A stretch of 64,000 nt of DNA from Adenanthera pavonina (taxonomy: Eukaryota > Streptophyta > Magnoliopsida > Fabales > Fabaceae), in assembly GCA_026686845.1 (NCBI GenBank), contig JAIVEN010000018.1:13859001-13923000 (forward strand), read 5' to 3'. A program made the translations under genes and the position numbers. Positions 59,547 to 64,000 of this stretch are shown here, in pieces; position 1 is the first letter of the stretch, and every line of letters starts with the position of its first letter. Below the pieces are notes generated by a model. That model saw only the letters and a list, made by a program, of their open reading frames with translations, ran no database searches and was not told where the DNA came from.

Positions 59547-59548
59547 TT

Positions 59549-59567
59549 TTGGTATTAAAGCAATGGT
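59549..59567 (+). other. Decayed primer-binding site of the 59-62 kb gypsy element
   Basis: TTGGTATTAAAGCAATGG corresponds to TGGTATCAGAGCAATAG of the element at 38.5 kb with three changes. Confidence 0.7.
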
Positions 59568-59689
59568 TTATCCCATTGCTTCTATTTGTGGTAATACTTG
59601 ACACAATTTCAATTGCATAGACTTTCCCATTGTAATACTAGTCTAGAGTCATATAAAAGAACATATTGTTACTTATGTATAGGAAAGAA

Positions 59690-60900
59690 TGTCTCATAGG
59701 GGAAGATAGAGTAATAGTGACTTGATGAGACAGATGCATGAGATGTTGGTAGGCCTAAGTGATCGAGTGAATACCCAGGGGGAAACATTGAATAGGATGC
59801 AAGAGCAATTGAACTAACAAGAGTATGTTAATGTGAATGAATAGGCTGACATGTATGTGGACTTGAATGCTAGAGAAAATAATGATAAGGATGAGGTGGA
59901 GCCAGAAAGGGCCCCAAGAGCTGAAGGAAGGGGTATATCCTCTCAACTAAAGGACTTTCAGAAGTCCAATCCCATGGCTTTTGAAGGTAAAATGGACCCT
60001 GCATTGGCTGAAGAATAGGTAGACTAGTTGAAGACCATCTTTGATGTAATAGACTATACCTCTAAGTAAAAGGTGTAATTGGTAGTGTTTAAGCTAAAGA
60101 AAAAGGTTAAGCATTGATGGAGGAGTGACCTACCAAGTTTGAAGCCATGGAAGCTTCGATGAACTAGGAACAAGTTAAGGAAAGATTCTTTGCACACTAC
60201 TTCCTTCCTGCTCTGATATTGCAAAAAGAGGCTAAATTTATGGCTTTCCAATAGGGGAGCTTGTCGGCTAATGACTATATTGATGAATTTCTGGATCTAG
60301 CCAAATATTCCACCTGCTTTAAGAATTACCCTGATGATAGGTGGAAGGCCCAACATTTGTTTGAGGGAGCCCATCTGGAAATTAAAGAGCGGTTATCGGT
60401 GGTTGAATTCATGTCCTTTGAGGACCTATATGCAAAGATGCATGTCTTATACTAGCGAATATGGGAAATAAAGGAGGAAAAGAGAAATTCAATGATTCAT
60501 GCCTTTTCTCACATTGGACCTATTGGAGGTATTAGTAAAGGTAGTGGATCTGGGAGCAGTAGTAGTAGTGGTGATTCTAATAGAGGAGTAGACCCTCATA
60601 ACAGAGGTCGTTTTGGTAGAGGAAGAGGTAGGTTTAGTAAAAATTAATCCAATAAAGGTTAATCTAGTAAAGGGTAATTCTATAGAGGAGGCTTTGACCA
60701 AGGGAGCTCTAGTTAGAGTGAATTTGCAGGAAGGGATTTAATTCCCTCTCATCCAGGTTCAGGTAGTGCTTCAACTTCTTGCACAAGACATGGGATGAAT
60801 CATTACGATTGACCATGCTTGATATGCTTGGAAGCCGGGACACATTTCATGGAATTGCCATGAGTTTAGATGTGATGATGTAGTGAGAAAGCCAATAATG
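59690..60900 (+). pseudogene. Gypsy gag with decayed zinc knuckle
   Basis: From ATGTCTCATAGGGG it parallels the gag at 38.3-37.2 kb. Pieces are SDRVNTQGETLNR, LKDFQKSNPMAFEGK, an open stretch at 60261-60455 (SANDYIDEFLDLAKYST ... KERLSVVEFMSFEDLY) and a Gly/Ser/Arg-rich linker near 60530-60640. The zinc knuckle region near 60800-60860 is degraded. Many TAG stops are present. Confidence 0.8.
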
Positions 60901-60939
60901 CCTGGATGAGTCTTTGCCATAACCTGATAGGAGGAGGAT

Positions 60940-61881
60940 ACAACACCTAATCTAATTCAAGGTAAACATAAACTCAATGGTTTCTCTAATCATGCCTTGT
61001 TTGATTATGGTGCATCGCATTCCTTTATATCTTTTGATTGTGCTCAGAGATTAGGAATTATGGTAATAGAGTTACCTTTTGAATTATGGTTTTTACACCC
61101 ATAGGAGTTTTATTAAGAACTGTTCAAGCTTGTTTAAATGGTGTGGTTCATTTTGAACACCGAAGCACTATCCCTAGTGTTGAAAGGGATGAAAATGTTT
61201 GTCTGTCCTTTGTCTATGCCAACAAGTACTTGCAAAAAAGGTGTCAAGGGTTTCTAGTTTTCTTCTCTGTTAATATGGACGTAGAAGGACGAATAGAAAG
61301 ATATTCGATTGCATGTGAAGACCCTGATGAGTTCCTAAAGGAGATTACGGGCTTGCTATCACCACAAGAACTAGAGTTTTCAATCGAATTGGTGCCGAAA
61401 CAAGTTTTATTCCTAAGGCTCCATTTCGAATGACACCCTCTAAGTAGATTGAAGATTTGTTAAAGAGGGCTTATCAAACCAAGTGTCTTACCTTAGGAAG
61501 CTCCAGTATTGTTTGTTAAAAAGAAGGATAGCAGCCTCAAGTTGTGTATTAATTACAGGTAGTTAAATAGGGTAACAATCAAGAATAAATATCCTTTTGC
61601 CTCATATCGATGATTTGATTGATCAATTGGCTAGTGCCACAGATTTCTCTAAAATTGATTTGAGGTTAGGATACCATCAACTTCAGGTATGTGCTGAAGA
61701 TGTGGCTAAAACAACTTTTTGAACTCGATATGGGCATTATGAGTTCCTTATGATGCCCTTCGAGTTGATCAATGCCTCGGGAATCTTCATGGATTATATG
61801 AACAAGGTATTTTGGCCATATCTGGGCAAGTTTGTAGCAGTGTCCACTGATGATATTCTGATCTATTCCAAGAGTGAGGAG
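60940..61881 (+). pseudogene. Gypsy protease and reverse transcriptase, truncated by an LTR
   Basis: Protease remains as SNHALFDYGASHSFISFDCA near 60985-61045, with the active-site Ser changed to Tyr (DYG). After a deletion come ITGLLSPQELEFSIELVP (about 61345-61400), broken RT with MMPFELINASGIFMDYMN (61750-61803) and STDDILIYSKSEE (61840-61881). RT stops where a minus-oriented LTR begins. Confidence 0.82.
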
Positions 61882-64000
61882 TGTCATATCCTAAACTCAC
61901 AAGGCCTTAATATGCCTAACATAGCCAAAACATGGAAGAAAAGGTAGAAGAAAGTGGTCGCACCATGGCCATATATGTGGTGCCACAACATGAGACACTT
62001 CTGGACAAATTTTGGATGAGACCTAAGATTAATGGCGCTGTGGCCACAATTATGGTGCCGCGGTGCCAATATCCAATTTTATATCAGCAACTTGCTGACT
62101 TTTCAACCGAACTTCTAATGTGTACAACTTCGTTGTCTGACCTTTGACTCCTACAGGTCACTCTACTTCCCCTTTAACCATAAACACCAACTTTGTCTCA
62201 AAACACCTCCGTATGGAGATTCTAGACATTCGAAACCAAAATGGTCACTTCTGAGAAAAAGCAAGAACTCAACACCTCTAATAGCTACCCATGAGCAATT
62301 GGCATGTACCGACATTTCCATAGGTCATAAGAGACATCCAAGAAGGTTCTAACCTAAAAAGACCACTCCTCCAGGTTTTGACCCCCTTGAACTCTAACTC
62401 AAATTAATGGATTATATGCCCATTTCACAAAACTGAGGGCCTAAGACCTAATTAGGCTCATGAACAGGACGTACAGATCCAAGGTGGGTTTGAGACATTA
62501 ACCTCAGGTCCAATACAAGCTAAAATTCAAGAAGGGCACATCATATAACATACATAAGACATTGCCTACATTTAATATAACACTAATAGGGTTTTAGGCC
62601 CATCAACACAAGTTACACCACCCAATGCACCTAAAAAGGCATCAACAATAAACATAACATTTAGGTCCCAAATCACATCAATCCATAAATCTCTACAAAA
62701 AATAGTGGCACTTTACTAGAAATAATAGGAAAATCAACAACATGGGGAAACATAGTTCCCAGCACCTACAAGTGCACTCTTATTCCTTTTTGCCTAAGCC
62801 TTCCTTGTCTTTGCTAGAGTTAGATCCTTCACCTGGAAATGTTAGCCATGGGGTGAGACATAAGTCCTAGTAATCAGGGCTAAACACATACATACACAAA
62901 ATCATATGTTCATGATAATAACATATATAATTCATCACTAATGCATTATGCATGATATGTAGACACCGATCCTAGTGATACATGGCTATAACTATGAGCT
63001 ATTCATTATAACAACGTAACCTTAACTAATGGCCCCCTTCCAACGACCCATGATGGCCAATTCCAGGGTATCACCTAACTCTCCTCCCAATGGGTATGAC
63101 CCAGCCAAAGGTCATTGCACCAAAGGTTGAACGATAGCTCTTCTTCCCTTGAACCACTCAAATTGATGGCTATTTAGAGAAGGTGTACCCCAATTTATAA
63201 CCACCTGAGTTCTCAGCCATAGGATGACTATTTAGTGACTAGAATATACATTATACAAGTTGCACCACCTAAACATAAGGCCTCGTGTGTTATTTAGTGG
63301 ATTGGCATGCCACGTGGTATACAGAGTATCATCAATCAGACCATATGTCCCAACAATGTACACAATGTGACTATGCCCAATGCATACTAACAAGTCAACA
63401 TATATCACTTTCTAATGTTCTAGCATGCTATATGAAGGTAAACAATACATCATGGGGTGCATAATCATCATTCTGTATCAACAGTCATCACAATTATGCG
63501 TATCATAATCATTAACGCCCTATTACCATTTTCATCTTACAATGAGGTAGGGATAGATAACTTACTAGCCATATAGTCGTACATGTCATGATATGAAAAT
63601 GACTAAACATATATCATAACACAAAAGGAAACCTCGATTACCTCAATCATTAAATCTACTCGACACCTCAGTCGGTGAAATGGAGCAACTACCACCAATC
63701 CAATGCTTTACAATTACAATCTAGAGTCCAGAGACCACAATCAAGCTATAGGATAAACTATATAACATTAATTCCTCATTACCATCATATTTCCTCAACC
63801 TTAACATACACATTTATCAACTCAAGCATATCTCGAATGGTAAATAATGCTTCATTAAGTAAACCCAAGCATCAAAACACTCTAAACAACTCTTAGAATC
63901 ATAATCATACTTGGCCAAGTTCAGATTCTGAAAAATGTCAACATTTGAGGGTTAGGGTTAAGGAGATATACCACTTAAACATCATAAAACCAACACCTAA
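61882..64000 (-). repeat. Gypsy-type LTR, minus orientation, runs off the window
   Basis: Its left edge TGTCATATCCTAAACTCAC parallels the edge of the LTR at 59.5 kb (reversed). Further landmarks are GGTGCCGCGGTGCC, CTCCGTATGGAGATTCTAGA, GGTTTTGACCCCCTTGA and CCCTTCCAACGACCC. It interrupts the RT at the codons after SEE. The remainder of the element lies beyond 64000. Confidence 0.7.

Noticed and set aside
63945..63965. Telomere-like GAGGGTTAGGGTTAAGG
   Set aside because: Only two imperfect units, inside an LTR; plant telomere repeat is TTTAGGG in long arrays.
1..64000. CRISPR arrays, tRNA genes, bacterial operons or integrated viral genomes
   Set aside because: No regularly spaced repeats of CRISPR type, no tRNA fold recognised by eye, no prokaryotic gene organisation; tRNA-like text is limited to retrotransposon primer sites.

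Overview
The window is nuclear DNA of a flowering plant, probably a eudicot; the species cannot be named from the sequence. The evidence is AT-rich intergenic DNA, a Cassandra element with 5S-rRNA-like LTRs, Ty1/copia and Ty3/gypsy LTR retrotransposons primed by initiator tRNA-Met, Stowaway-like MITEs, and two host genes with introns and typical plant domains. Nearly everything outside 44.5-50.6 kb is nested or decayed mobile DNA.

Layout. At 1-16.4 kb lie old LTR-like repeats of an unclassified family (copies at 1009-5348 and 7930-9395). The first is split by a complete minus-strand Cassandra array of three LTRs (2234-3661) with a perfect 5-bp target duplication. Gypsy gag debris follows (9.4-10.1 kb), then a second copy of the RNase gene's upstream region (10.07-10.45 kb), and a plus-strand gypsy 3' end with its LTR (12058-16402), itself carrying a 1.68-kb insertion. 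At 16.8-30.8 kb a further copy of the unclassified repeat holds a young 11,565-bp SIRE/Maximus-type copia element (17739-29303, minus) with 1721-bp LTRs, gag, pol and an extra ORF after pol. At 31.07-42.19 kb a probable solo LTR holds a 9,636-bp gypsy element (31290-40925, minus). A 0.5-kb foldback MITE sits at 43.0-43.5 kb.

Host genes. A three-exon RNase T2 (S-like RNase) gene on the minus strand (44513-45719) has lost the CAS I histidine and the CAS II glutamate, so it looks like a pseudoenzyme. A two-exon gene for a plant protein with an RRM-like C-terminus lies at 49241-50593 (minus). From 50.6 to 54.3 kb there are several Stowaway-like MITEs. From 54.8 kb to the end lie gypsy LTRs in opposite orientations, a decayed gypsy gag-PR-RT body (plus) and an LTR inserted into its RT.

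The host genes show no joint pathway. The main points of interest are the catalytically altered RNase and the dispersed copy of its promoter, the three-LTR Cassandra with intact TSD, a 1.65-kb tract of perfect identity between otherwise diverged gypsy LTRs, the copia extra ORF cut by one in-frame TAG, and the dense TTCGAA / TTCGTCTG motif field shared by the copia LTRs and its internal spacer. All comparisons were made by eye.
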